From positions 1-24,507 of the forward strand of contig UQBM01000025.1 of NCBI GenBank assembly GCA_900539265.1: a stretch of DNA of 24,507 bases, written 5' to 3'. A model generated the notes under the pieces. It searched no databases, was not told where the DNA came from, and saw only the letters and a program-made list of their open reading frames with translations. Every line of letters starts with the position of its first letter. Position 1 is the first letter of the stretch. Both the position numbers and the translations under genes were made by a program. This DNA is from an uncultured Mollicutes bacterium (lineage in GTDB: Bacteria; Bacillota_I; Bacilli_A; ML615J-28; CAG-313). This document shows, piece after piece, positions 1-6,984 of this stretch.

Positions 1-126
1 AGAGTTTGGGTAAAAAATGAAGATTATTGGACAGTTCATTTTGATTTAAAAAAAGATATTCATAAGGCCTTAGACGATAATAACATTACTATTCCTTATC
101 AACAAATTGATATTCATACAAAATAA
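1..126 (+). CDS. C-terminal end of MscS-family mechanosensitive channel (partial)
   Basis: An open frame enters from the left edge and stops with TAA at 124-126, giving 41 residues. The tail ends in a short alpha/beta stretch with a closing segment reading IPYQQIDIHTK. This resembles the end of the cytoplasmic domain of small-conductance mechanosensitive channels, where an 'al...GI.IPfPq..vh' pattern is typical. The membrane part lies outside the window, so the call rests only on this short tail. A strong terminator follows directly, so this is the last gene of its transcript. Confidence 0.6.
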   Translation, partial: RVWVKNEDYWTVHFDLKKDIHKALDDNNITIPYQQIDIHTK

Positions 127-128
127 TG

Positions 129-164
129 AAATCTAAACCGATTAAAGTCGGTTTAGATTTTTAA
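129..164 (+). terminator. Rho-independent terminator after the MscS-like gene
   Basis: A perfect 12-bp stem (129-140 with 149-160, core CTAAACCG/CGGTTTAG) encloses an 8-base loop and runs into a T-rich stretch. It starts three bases after the stop codon of the upstream gene and separates it from the cobW-like operon. Confidence 0.9.
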
Positions 165-180
165 ATTTTTAAGGTTAAAT

Positions 181-211
181 TTAACATTCAAGTTTGATTT
201 TGTGATATAAT
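181..211 (+). promoter_or_regulatory. SigA-type promoter with extended -10 for the cobW operon
   Basis: TTAACA (181-186) could act as the -35 box and TATAAT (206-211) is a perfect -10. It is preceded by TG at 203-204, so the -10 is of the extended type. The spacer is 19 bases, longer than usual, which the extended -10 may tolerate. Transcription would begin near 218, upstream of the ribosome binding site at 242-247. Confidence 0.6.
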
Positions 212-257
212 AATAAAAAATGATATTATTAAAATGAAAATAAGGAGTACAAAAATT

Positions 258-1448
258 ATGAGCATAAAAGTAGATATTATTTCAGGATTTTTAGGGGCTG
301 GAAAAACAACTTTAATTAAAAAACTTTTTAAAACAGGATTTAATGGTGAAAAAGTTGTATTAATTGAAAATGAATTTGGAGAAATAGGAATTGATGGTAG
401 TTTTTTAAAAGAAGTTGGAATAGATATTAAAGAAATTAATTCTGGTTGTATTTGTTGTTCACTTGTTGGTGATTTTTCAAAATCGATGGAAGAAGTAATC
501 AATAAATTTAATCCTAATAGAATTATTATTGAACCATCTGGAGTTGGAAAACTTTCAGATATTATAAAAGCAGTTGAAAATTTAAAATTAGATTTAGTTT
601 TAAATATTGTTGCAACTATTGTTGATGGTGCAAAATGCAAAATTTATATGAAAAATTTTGGTGAATTTTTTAATAATCAAGTTGAAGATGCAAAATCGAT
701 AATTATTAGCAAGGTTGAAAATTTGGAAGATGAAAAAATTATAGAAGTTTATAATCTTTTAAAAAATAAAAACCCTAATGCTAATATCATTTTAACAAGT
801 TTACCTAATGTTGATGAAAAAAAATTACTTGAAGTATTGGAAAAAAATGCTCTAATTACTGAACAAATGAAAGAAAAGTTAGAAAGTGAACATTGTTGTT
901 ACAGTCACGAGGAAGGTCATGAACATTGTTGTCACAGTCACGAGGAAGGTCATGAACATTGTTGTCACAATCATGATGAAGATCATGAACATTGTTGTCA
1001 CAATCATGATGAAGGTCATGAACATTGTTGTCATAGTCACGAGGAAGGTCATGAACATTGTTGTCATAGTCACGAGGAAGGTCATGAACATTGTTGTCAC
1101 AATCATGATGAAGATCATGAACATTGTTGTCACAGTCACGAGGAAGAAAGACATCATCATAATGCCGATGAAATATTTGTTTCCTATGGTTTTGAGTCTG
1201 TAAGAGCTTATTCAAAAGAAGAACTTAGTCACATTTTAGATTCATTAAGGGACGAAAATGTTTGTGGATTGGTTTTAAGAGCTAAAGGTATTTTGAGAGC
1301 TAGTGATAATGATAGTTGGTATTATTTTGACTACGTTTCTGGTGATTATCAAATTAATGAAGGAAAAGAAGATTTTATTGGAAGATTTGTAGTAATTGGT
1401 TCAAAACTTAATAAGAAAAATATTGAAAAAATTATTTTAATAAAGTAG
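258..1448 (+). CDS. COG0523 (CobW-family) GTPase / metallochaperone with His-Cys repeat
   Basis: This encodes 396 residues. ATG at 258 is preferred over the in-frame ATG at 234 because AAGGAG (242-247) sits 10 bases before it. The N-terminal G domain has Walker A GFLGAGKTT (residues 10-18), the signature metal-binding CxCC at 64-67 (CICC) and an EPSG switch motif at 92-95. The usual base-specificity motif reads SKVE at 151-154, where SKTD or NKxD is common. Residues 211-298 are eight 11-residue His/Cys/acidic repeats, followed by a His cluster and a CobW C-terminal domain (about 309-396). The family uses GTP hydrolysis to insert or move metals such as Zn, Co or Fe; the substrate cannot be read from sequence. 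It is the first gene of an operon with a second, divergent GTPase. His-rich linkers are known in this family, but this one is long and strictly repetitive. Confidence 0.9.
   Translation: MSIKVDIISGFLGAGKTTLIKKLFKTGFNGEKVVLIENEFGEIGIDGSFLKEVGIDIKEINSGCICCSLVGDFSKSMEEVINKFNPNRIIIEPSGVGKLSDIIKAVENLKLDLVLNIVATIVDGAKCKIYMKNFGEFFNNQVEDAKSIIISKVENLEDEKIIEVYNLLKNKNPNANIILTSLPNVDEKKLLEVLEKNALITEQMKEKLESEHCCYSHEEGHEHCCHSHEEGHEHCCHNHDEDHEHCCHNHDEGHEHCCHSHEEGHEHCCHSHEEGHEHCCHNHDEDHEHCCHSHEEERHHHNADEIFVSYGFESVRAYSKEELSHILDSLRDENVCGLVLRAKGILRASDNDSWYYFDYVSGDYQINEGKEDFIGRFVVIGSKLNKKNIEKIILIK
888..1151 (+). repeat. Eight tandem 33-bp repeats coding for a His/Cys-rich linker
   Basis: Eight units of exactly 33 bp start at 888, 921, 954, 987, 1020, 1053, 1086 and 1119. 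Each codes for EHCC followed by a seven-residue block. Two block types alternate: HSHEEGH (units 2, 5, 6; unit 1 has Tyr for the first His; unit 8 ends differently) and HNHDEDH or HNHDEGH (units 3, 4, 7). Units 5 and 6 are identical in DNA, and so are units 3 and 7. This indicates recent duplication, and a four-unit block (1-4 against 5-8) seems to have doubled. Because 33 is a multiple of three, all frames stay open, which explains spurious ORFs here. Confidence 0.95.
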
Positions 1449-1458
1449 GTGGAAACAG

Positions 1459-2394
1459 ATGATGGAAATACCAATTTTTATAATTAATGGTTTTTTAGAT
1501 TCTGGCAAGACAACTTTTATAGTTGATGCGATTGAAAAAGATGGTTTTGCTAAAAAAGGAAGAACACTTGTAATCCAATGTGAAGATGGCGAAATAGAAA
1601 TTGCACAAGACTTTGCTAATAAATACAATACTACTTTAATTAAGGTAGATGAACAAATTGATTTGACAGCAGAATATTTGAGTGAATTAGCAACGAGATA
1701 TTTGCCAGATAGGGTTATTTTAGAAATGAATTGTATGTGGAATATGAATGAAATATATTTTCCTGAAGGATACCGTATGGCTCAAGCGATTACTTTTATT
1801 GATGCGTCTACTTTTGAGATTTATTATAATAATATGCGTCAAAAATTTAAAGATATGATTGAAGTTTCTGATTTGGTTGTTTTTAATAGATGTAATGATT
1901 TAAATAAAATTACTCCTTATCAAACAGGGTTGAAATTAATGAATAGTAATGCACAGTTTATGGTTATGGATGATAATGGAATTACAAAAAAAGCTTTTGA
2001 AGATCCTCTTCCATACGATTTAGATCAAGAAATAATTACAATTAATGATGATGATTATGGGAGATGGTATATCGATACTTTTGAAAATCCAGAAAGGTAT
2101 AAAAACAGAATTGTTGAATTTAATGCTCTTGTAACGATGTCTAAAAAATTGCCAAAGGGTAGTTTTATAGCAGGTAGATATGCAATGACTTGCTGTGCTG
2201 ATGATGTACAATTATATGGACATTTATGTAAGGAATCATTAGGGGTAAAAATTAAAAATAAATGTTGGATTCATATTGTTGCAAGAATGACTTTTGAATA
2301 TTCAGATGAATATCAAGAAGAAGAAGGAATTTTAAGTCCAATTTCAATAAAAGTTATTCCACCATTAAAAAATTCAATTTTGGATTTAAGATAA
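1459..2394 (+). CDS. CobW-like P-loop GTPase fused to a DUF1980/YcgQ-like domain
   Basis: This encodes 311 residues. Two adjacent ATG codons (1459, 1462) follow AGGTGG at 1447-1452; either may start. The N-terminal half is a P-loop GTPase of the CobW type (GFLDSGKTT, residues 11-19; NRCN at 143-146 in the place of NKxD). It lacks the CxCC metal motif of its upstream neighbour. From about residue 196 the sequence resembles the soluble C-terminal domain of the DUF1980/TIGR03943 (YcgQ) family: a segment like 'R..iv.f.g.v' and the typical Arg-Tyr-x-Met-x-Cys-Cys-Ala-Asp stretch at 240-248. YcgQ proteins normally pair with a DUF318 permease, not seen here. It probably works with the upstream metallochaperone, 10 bases away. 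The GTPase assignment is firm and the C-terminal assignment is from motif memory. Confidence 0.75.
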   Translation: MMEIPIFIINGFLDSGKTTFIVDAIEKDGFAKKGRTLVIQCEDGEIEIAQDFANKYNTTLIKVDEQIDLTAEYLSELATRYLPDRVILEMNCMWNMNEIYFPEGYRMAQAITFIDASTFEIYYNNMRQKFKDMIEVSDLVVFNRCNDLNKITPYQTGLKLMNSNAQFMVMDDNGITKKAFEDPLPYDLDQEIITINDDDYGRWYIDTFENPERYKNRIVEFNALVTMSKKLPKGSFIAGRYAMTCCADDVQLYGHLCKESLGVKIKNKCWIHIVARMTFEYSDEYQEEEGILSPISIKVIPPLKNSILDLR

Positions 2395-2398
2395 TAGA

Positions 2399-3094
2399 AT
2401 GAAATATATTAAAAATATTGAAAAAAAATGTGTAATCTGTGGTAATAAACATCATTATCAAAAATTATTAGAAAATAATTCATTTGGAATGCGTGATTTA
2501 GATACTAGACCTCCAGGTATGATGCGCTCATTAATGCATTTGATGGTAGAAAAATGTCCTATTTGTGGTTATGCAAATTATGATATTACTAAAAAATTAG
2601 ATAATTTTCAAGAAGGCGAAATTCTTAGCCAGAATTATCAAAAGATTCTCAATGATAAAAATATTAATTTTGCTTTAAAAAAATTTATGCTTGTTAGTTT
2701 GCTTTTGGAGACAAGAGATTATAAAAAAGCAGGAATAAGTTATTTACGGGCTAGTTGGATGGCTGATGATAGCAAAAATTTTAACATAGCGTTACAGATG
2801 AGAAGTAAAGCGATAAAGTATTTAGAATTATCGCTGAAATTAGAGGATAATGAAAATATTCGGCTTATCATTGTTGATTTATATCGAAGAATTTCCATGT
2901 TTGATGAGGCTTTTGATTATGCAAAATACTTATATGATAATTTTGGAATGGAAAAATATAAAAAAAATATTCTAAATTATCAAATGCAACTTTGTCTTGA
3001 AAAAGATAATTTAGATCATACAATTTTAGGAAATTATAATTTCATTAAAGATAATAAAAGTAAAGGTAATCCTAATGAATATTTTAGTAAGTAG
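2399..3094 (+). CDS. DUF2225 family protein with zinc-ribbon cysteines
   Basis: This encodes 231 residues. It starts four bases after the upstream stop with no clear ribosome binding site, so translational coupling is likely. The N-terminus has two CxxC pairs (Cys11/Cys14 and Cys53/Cys56), expected to bind zinc, with the linker 'FGMRDLDTRPPGMMRS' between them. The rest is helical and TPR-like (about 90-220), with repeated Ala-x-x-Tyr/Leu patterns. This matches the DUF2225 layout, whose function is unknown. The position inside a metal-GTPase operon suggests a metal-linked role, but this is inference only. The last 20 bases overlap the next gene. Confidence 0.8.
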   Translation: MKYIKNIEKKCVICGNKHHYQKLLENNSFGMRDLDTRPPGMMRSLMHLMVEKCPICGYANYDITKKLDNFQEGEILSQNYQKILNDKNINFALKKFMLVSLLLETRDYKKAGISYLRASWMADDSKNFNIALQMRSKAIKYLELSLKLEDNENIRLIIVDLYRRISMFDEAFDYAKYLYDNFGMEKYKKNILNYQMQLCLEKDNLDHTILGNYNFIKDNKSKGNPNEYFSK

Positions 3095-3512
3095 TTGTTT
3101 ATTAGGAATTAATTGTAAATATAATGGGGAAAATAATTTTAGTGCAAAAGTAAAAGAATTAGAAAATTATTATAACTTAATACCAGTATGTCCAGAAGTA
3201 TTAGGAGGATTGGAAATTCCTAGAATGCCTAGTGAGATTTTAGATAAAAAGGTAATAAACTGTAAGAACATTGATGTTACTAAAGAATTTATTGTTGGAG
3301 CAAAAAAAGCTCTTTTGATTGCCATTAATCATCACTGTCAATTGGCAATTTTAAAAAGTAATAGTCCTTCTTGTGGGTTTGGTAAAATATATGATGGAAC
3401 ATTTTCCTCAACTTTAGTAAATGGTAACGGAATAACTGCTGATTTATTATATAAAAATGGAATTGTAATTTTAAATGAGGATAATTTTTATGCAAAAATT
3501 AAAAAAATTTAA
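3075..3512 (+). CDS. DUF523 family protein
   Basis: This encodes 145 residues. The start at 3075 overlaps the upstream gene by 20 bases and has AAAGG at 3061-3065 in front. Conserved DUF523 features are visible: SSCLLG near residues 6-11, 'PVCPEVLGGLEIPR' near 38-51, and SPSCG near residue 98. Conserved cysteines suggest a metal or Fe-S site; the biochemical role of the family is not established. It is the last gene of the operon and is followed by a terminator eight bases after the stop. Confidence 0.9.
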   Translation: MNILVSSCLLGINCKYNGENNFSAKVKELENYYNLIPVCPEVLGGLEIPRMPSEILDKKVINCKNIDVTKEFIVGAKKALLIAINHHCQLAILKSNSPSCGFGKIYDGTFSSTLVNGNGITADLLYKNGIVILNEDNFYAKIKKI

Positions 3513-3519
3513 TATTATT

Positions 3520-3540
3520 AAAGGCCAAAATGGCCTTTTT
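3520..3540 (+). terminator. Rho-independent terminator ending the cobW operon
   Basis: AAAGGCCA (3520-3527) pairs with TGGCCTTT (3531-3538) over a three-base loop, followed by T residues to 3540. Confidence 0.9.
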
Positions 3541-3562
3541 ACTTTAATTATTGATAAATAAA

Positions 3563-3591
3563 TTGAAAAAAATATAATTACATGTTATAAT
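3563..3591 (+). promoter_or_regulatory. SigA-type promoter for the operon starting at 3616
   Basis: TTGAAA (3563-3568), a 17-base spacer and TATAAT (3586-3591) with TG at 3583-3584 form a near-consensus extended -10 promoter. Transcription would start near 3598, directly at the ribosome binding site. Confidence 0.75.
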
Positions 3592-3615
3592 GAAAAAGAA
3601 AGGATGCTATATGAG

Positions 3616-4350
3616 ATGGAAACTTTTGTTAATGGAAGAAATTTAAGTAATGATGAAAAAAGAATAAAACTTTCAGAAACTTTAAATAAGGCACTTTATC
3701 TAGAATCTATTGGTAAAAAAAATGAAGCTGAAAAATTATTTTTAAAATCTTGTAGAATAGCAGAAAATCTATATCGACAGACCTTTTCTAATAAAGATAG
3801 AATAAAGGTTGTTGAATGTTATATTAAAATTAGTGAATTTTATCAAAATAGTGATTTAAGAATGGATTTTGTTCAACGATGGTATCAAAAAATTATTGGA
3901 ATTTTGCAAGATTCTTCTAAGATTAATTCAAGTATGGATGAATTTAGATATTTAATAGAGTGGTATGTCAAAACTATTTATTTAATGTTTAATAATTGTG
4001 ATTATAACCATATTATTATTAGTTCAAAAAAAATGTTAGAAAAATCTAGATATTTGTATAAAAAAACCAAGACCAACGAAGATCTTAAATTTATTATTTT
4101 ATCTAAATTATTTTTAGCTAATGCTTATTATGAACAAAAGAAGTTAGTTAAAGCATATTATTACTATTATTTAGTAGTTAATCATATGGAGAAAGTATAT
4201 CAAAAATTATTTGATGAAGGCTTAAAAAATGATTTACTTTATGTGTATCAAAAGTTATTTAATTTGACATCTAAGAAAGTTTTTAGGTTAATTAATCGAA
4301 AATGGAAAATTCGAATTTTAGAATTAAAGGAGACAAACAATGTTAAATAA
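3616..4350 (+). CDS. Hypothetical helical (TPR-like) protein
   Basis: This encodes 244 residues from ATG 3616. The in-frame ATG at 3604 touches the GAAAGGA ribosome binding site (3598-3604), so it cannot be the start, while 3616 lies 11 bases after it. No signal peptide or membrane segment is visible. The sequence is rich in Lys, Tyr, Leu and Asn. Amphipathic helices near 15-50 and 160-215 (for example 'ALYLESIGKKNEAEKLF', 'LANAYYEQKKLVKAYYYY') have the A-x-x-Y-x-x-x-G/K pattern of tetratricopeptide-like helical hairpins, suggesting protein binding. I do not recognise the family. Its end overlaps the next gene by 11 bases, so the two are co-translated. It is the promoter-proximal gene of a long operon. 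Confidence 0.65.
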   Translation: METFVNGRNLSNDEKRIKLSETLNKALYLESIGKKNEAEKLFLKSCRIAENLYRQTFSNKDRIKVVECYIKISEFYQNSDLRMDFVQRWYQKIIGILQDSSKINSSMDEFRYLIEWYVKTIYLMFNNCDYNHIIISSKKMLEKSRYLYKKTKTNEDLKFIILSKLFLANAYYEQKKLVKAYYYYYLVVNHMEKVYQKLFDEGLKNDLLYVYQKLFNLTSKKVFRLINRKWKIRILELKETNNVK

Positions 4351-4678
4351 TAGTATTTTTTTTCAATTATTGGAGAATGTCCCAGCTGATGAATTAGGTA
4401 AGAATTGGGAATTATTTCAAATCATTACAATTATTTTAGGCATCATTCCTTGGATTATTTTAATCGTTTATTTAGTTTTTTTTCGTAGATATCGTATACG
4501 ATATTTTGTCGATAACCAATTGGTTAATGTTTGTTATTATAAAAAAAAGGCTGTTATTTTAAATTATTCTTATCAAAATTTAAATAAATGGTACATAGAT
4601 GAAGATTGCACAATTTTATTTAAAGATGAAGTAATGCCAAACAAAAATATTAAGCTTTTCGCAAAGAATAATTTATAA
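4340..4678 (+). CDS. Hypothetical single-pass membrane protein
   Basis: This encodes 112 residues, with AAAGGAG seven bases before ATG 4340, overlapping the previous gene. One hydrophobic segment (about residues 28-48, 'ITIILGIIPWIILIVYLVFF') is followed by Arg-Arg-Tyr-Arg-Ile-Arg, so the C-terminal 60 residues are probably cytoplasmic. The family is not recognised. Strict co-translation with the helical protein upstream suggests a membrane anchor or partner for it (inference). Confidence 0.65.
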   Translation: MLNNSIFFQLLENVPADELGKNWELFQIITIILGIIPWIILIVYLVFFRRYRIRYFVDNQLVNVCYYKKKAVILNYSYQNLNKWYIDEDCTILFKDEVMPNKNIKLFAKNNL

Positions 4679-4690
4679 AAGGGTATTTTT

Positions 4691-5254
4691 ATGTATAATT
4701 ATAAAAAATCATTAATAGGACTTTATTATATTATTATAGGTGTCATTTTTGCCTTTATTGTTTGGCCATTTGGCAAAGAACTCATTGATATTATTGTTAA
4801 AATTTTAGGGATAATTTTAATAATTATTGGTGGTTTTTCAATTGTTATTTATAATCATATTAGAAGAGTTGGAACTTTCACAAATATAACTTTTTTATAT
4901 GATGGAATTTTTAAGATAATTTTTGGACTTGCTATTTTATTTATTCCCATTGGAATAATATCATTTATTTTAGGGATTGTTTTTTTAATTTATACAATAG
5001 TAATTGCTATTTTGGAGAAGAATTTATTAGATTTATTTAATAAATCATTATATAAATTAATTATAGCTTTAATGATAATTTTTTGTGGGATTGAAAATAT
5101 TGGAATATGGATTTTGCGTGTTATTGATGTTCTAATTATAATATATGGATTTATCCTATTAATTATTGCTAGTAGAGATACTAAAAAAATAAAAAGTACA
5201 TCAAAAAGTGATAAATTAATTGATGTTGAATTTGAAGAATCAAAAGATGAATAA
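4691..5254 (+). CDS. Polytopic membrane protein, DUF308/HdeD-like
   Basis: This encodes 187 residues with a ribosome binding site (AAAAGGG, 4677-4683). About six hydrophobic segments in three pairs (near 9-29, 36-56, 67-86, 89-108, 119-135, 138-158) alternate with short loops. The pattern 'GLYYIIIGVIF...ILGIILIIIGGFSIV' resembles DUF308/HdeD-type proteins. An acidic, charged tail ends the protein. The last 8 bases overlap the next gene. The function is unknown and the family name is a tentative topology-based call. Confidence 0.6.
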   Translation: MYNYKKSLIGLYYIIIGVIFAFIVWPFGKELIDIIVKILGIILIIIGGFSIVIYNHIRRVGTFTNITFLYDGIFKIIFGLAILFIPIGIISFILGIVFLIYTIVIAILEKNLLDLFNKSLYKLIIALMIIFCGIENIGIWILRVIDVLIIIYGFILLIIASRDTKKIKSTSKSDKLIDVEFEESKDE

Positions 5255-6071
5255 TAAAAAATTTATTTTTTATATTGAGATTACAACAGCATGTAATCTA
5301 AAATGTAGTTTTTGTCCTTCATCAAATCATGAATTACATAAATTTATGCCTTTAGATAAATTTAAAAAACTTATTGATAAAATTGAAAAATATATTGATT
5401 TAGTTTATTTTCATGTTTTAGGTGAGCCAACTTTACACTATAATTTTTTACAAATATTAGAATATTGTGAAAATAAGAAGATTAATTTTGCAATAACAAC
5501 TAATGGAATATTAATTAATAAATATAGTATTCAATTAACAAAGTATCAATATTTGAATAAAATTAATATTTCTTTGCAATGTTTAATTCAATTTAATGAT
5601 GTTCAAAAGAAAAAGTATATCAACAATTTAAATAATTTTTTGTTAAAAAGAGAGCAAGAAAAAAGTCTAGTTGCTATTAATTTACGATTATGGAATAATA
5701 AAAACAATCTAGAAACTAAAAATTTAAATCAAAAATTATTAGAAATTTATAAAGAAAAGACGGAAAAAAGTAAAAATATTCATATTTCAGAAGCTGATGA
5801 ATTTAAATGGCCATCAGTAGAAGACACCTATAATAGTAATCTAACTGGATGTCTTGGTGGAAAAAAACAATTTGCTATTTTAAATGATGGATCACTTTGT
5901 TTATGTTGTTTAGATTATAAAGGGGGTACGAAAATTGGTAATCTATTTATAGATGATTTTTCTACATTGTTGCAAAATAGTAAATATTTAGAAGCTATAT
6001 CGGGATTTAATAAGCGAAAGCCATATTTTGAATTGTGTAAAAAATGTACATATCGAAATCGTTTTAAATAG
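5247..6071 (+). CDS. Radical SAM / SPASM-like domain protein
   Basis: This encodes 274 residues. ATG 5247 overlaps the upstream stop by eight bases; an earlier ATG (5220) lies inside the upstream gene and precedes no family sequence. The radical SAM cluster motif CxxxCxxC is at Cys16/Cys20/Cys23, followed by a GEP motif at 59-61 and 'ITTNGILI' at 83-90, as expected for the partial TIM barrel. A C-terminal Cys-rich region (Cys202, 218, 220, 221, 264, 267) looks like a SPASM or twitch auxiliary Fe-S domain. It resembles a common family of about 280 residues in Clostridia and Bacilli ('YFHVLGEP', 'FKWPS', 'CCLD', 'LCKKC.YR') of unknown substrate. No short precursor peptide gene is evident beside it, so a RiPP role is not supported. 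Confidence 0.85.
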   Translation: MNNKKFIFYIEITTACNLKCSFCPSSNHELHKFMPLDKFKKLIDKIEKYIDLVYFHVLGEPTLHYNFLQILEYCENKKINFAITTNGILINKYSIQLTKYQYLNKINISLQCLIQFNDVQKKKYINNLNNFLLKREQEKSLVAINLRLWNNKNNLETKNLNQKLLEIYKEKTEKSKNIHISEADEFKWPSVEDTYNSNLTGCLGGKKQFAILNDGSLCLCCLDYKGGTKIGNLFIDDFSTLLQNSKYLEAISGFNKRKPYFELCKKCTYRNRFK

Positions 6072-6088
6072 AAGAATCGAGGTGACTT

Positions 6089-6526
6089 ATGAAACTTCAA
6101 ATAGATGAAATTCCCAATTTAGAGGAAACAGAAATTCTTATAAAATGTCGTGAAATTGATAGTAAGATAACTAAAATTAGCAATTATATCCATACAAGTT
6201 ATATAACTATTAATGGAAAATTAAATGGTGAAATCTATGTTTTAAATCTAGATGATATTTATTATTTTGAAGTTGTTGAAAATAGAGTTTTTGCATATGT
6301 TGAAAAAAATGTATATGAAGTAAATTATAAACTTCAGGAGTTATCGGAAATGTTATCTAGAACATCTTTTATTCAAATTGCAAGAACCATTATTTTAAAT
6401 ATTAATAAAATTGAAAAAGTAAGTACACTTGTTAATGGTAGAATTAGTGCAGTATTAGTAAATAGTGAAAGAATGATTATAACTCGTGTTTATGCTCATG
6501 CTTTCAAACAAAAATTAAATGGGTAG
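6089..6526 (+). CDS. LytTR-family DNA-binding regulator
   Basis: This encodes 145 residues from ATG 6089 with GAGGTGA upstream. The N-terminal 45 residues are charged ('MKLQIDEIPNLEETEILIKC'). A LytTR domain follows (about 50-145), with 'LNLDDIYYFEVVENRVFAYV', 'FIQIARTIILNINKIEKV' and 'ISAVLVNSERMIITR' as typical strands. No receiver domain is present. Together with the DUF3021-like membrane protein directly downstream, it matches the LytTR regulatory-system layout, in which the membrane partner restrains the LytTR activator. In such systems the regulator often controls its own operon. No LytTR operator was identified in the 17-base gap upstream. Confidence 0.9.
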   Translation: MKLQIDEIPNLEETEILIKCREIDSKITKISNYIHTSYITINGKLNGEIYVLNLDDIYYFEVVENRVFAYVEKNVYEVNYKLQELSEMLSRTSFIQIARTIILNINKIEKVSTLVNGRISAVLVNSERMIITRVYAHAFKQKLNG

Positions 6527-6537
6527 GAGGATATAAG

Positions 6538-6984
6538 ATGAAACGTAAGAAAAAGTTACATATGAAAAAACATATTACGAATTACTTTATTATGTTCTTA
6601 ACAATTTTTGCTATCATTACTATCATCTTTGCGACTATTTCTGAATACATTTATCAAGATACTGGATTTGCTAAAAATCTATTAATTTTAGGAATTGTTT
6701 GTGCTCTTGCAAGTTTTTTACTATTAGTTTTTTTTAGGATAAATAATATTACCATTGTAGTACAAGTTATAATCGTATATTTATTTTTATCATTCATTAT
6801 ATTAATAGTTGGATATTATTTATATATTTATGATTTTGTATATAATGTTAAATTATTTATATCAACCATTATATCTTTGCTTATTGGACTCATTATTATC
6901 ATTTTAATCTCCATTATAAGAGTTAAAAATAGTAATGACTCTTTGAATAAAAATTTAAAAAATTTTAAGGAGCGCGATCAGTAA
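6538..6984 (+). CDS. DUF3021-like four-helix membrane protein, partner of LytTR
   Basis: This encodes 148 residues with TAGGAGGA before ATG 6538. A basic N-terminus (MKRKKKLHMKKH) precedes four membrane segments (about 16-36, 47-66, 72-96, 105-127) and a charged cytoplasmic tail. Size, topology and position after a LytTR gene match DUF3021-type proteins, which act as membrane-bound inhibitors of the paired LytTR protein in the characterised streptococcal systems. The stop overlaps the next start (TAATG), so the three genes are tightly coupled. Confidence 0.75.
   Translation: MKRKKKLHMKKHITNYFIMFLTIFAIITIIFATISEYIYQDTGFAKNLLILGIVCALASFLLLVFFRINNITIVVQVIIVYLFLSFIILIVGYYLYIYDFVYNVKLFISTIISLLIGLIIIILISIIRVKNSNDSLNKNLKNFKERDQ

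Noticed and set aside
188..640. A minus-strand 150-residue ORF opposite the cobW gene.
   Set aside because: It is the mirror of a well-supported conserved gene, with low-complexity Ile/Ser/Pro content and no family features.
888..1151. A CRISPR array, because of about 33-bp repeats.
   Set aside because: The units are directly abutting with no spacers and are in frame inside a conserved gene.
856..1215. Long antisense and alternate-frame ORFs across the cobW repeat array.
   Set aside because: The 33-bp period keeps every frame open. These frames repeat the same 11-residue nonsense unit and have no ribosome binding site.
5220..6100. A RiPP cluster built around the radical SAM/SPASM protein.
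   Set aside because: No short precursor-like ORF with its own ribosome binding site was found on either side, and no peptidase or ABC exporter is adjacent. The family resembles a common solitary radical SAM group.
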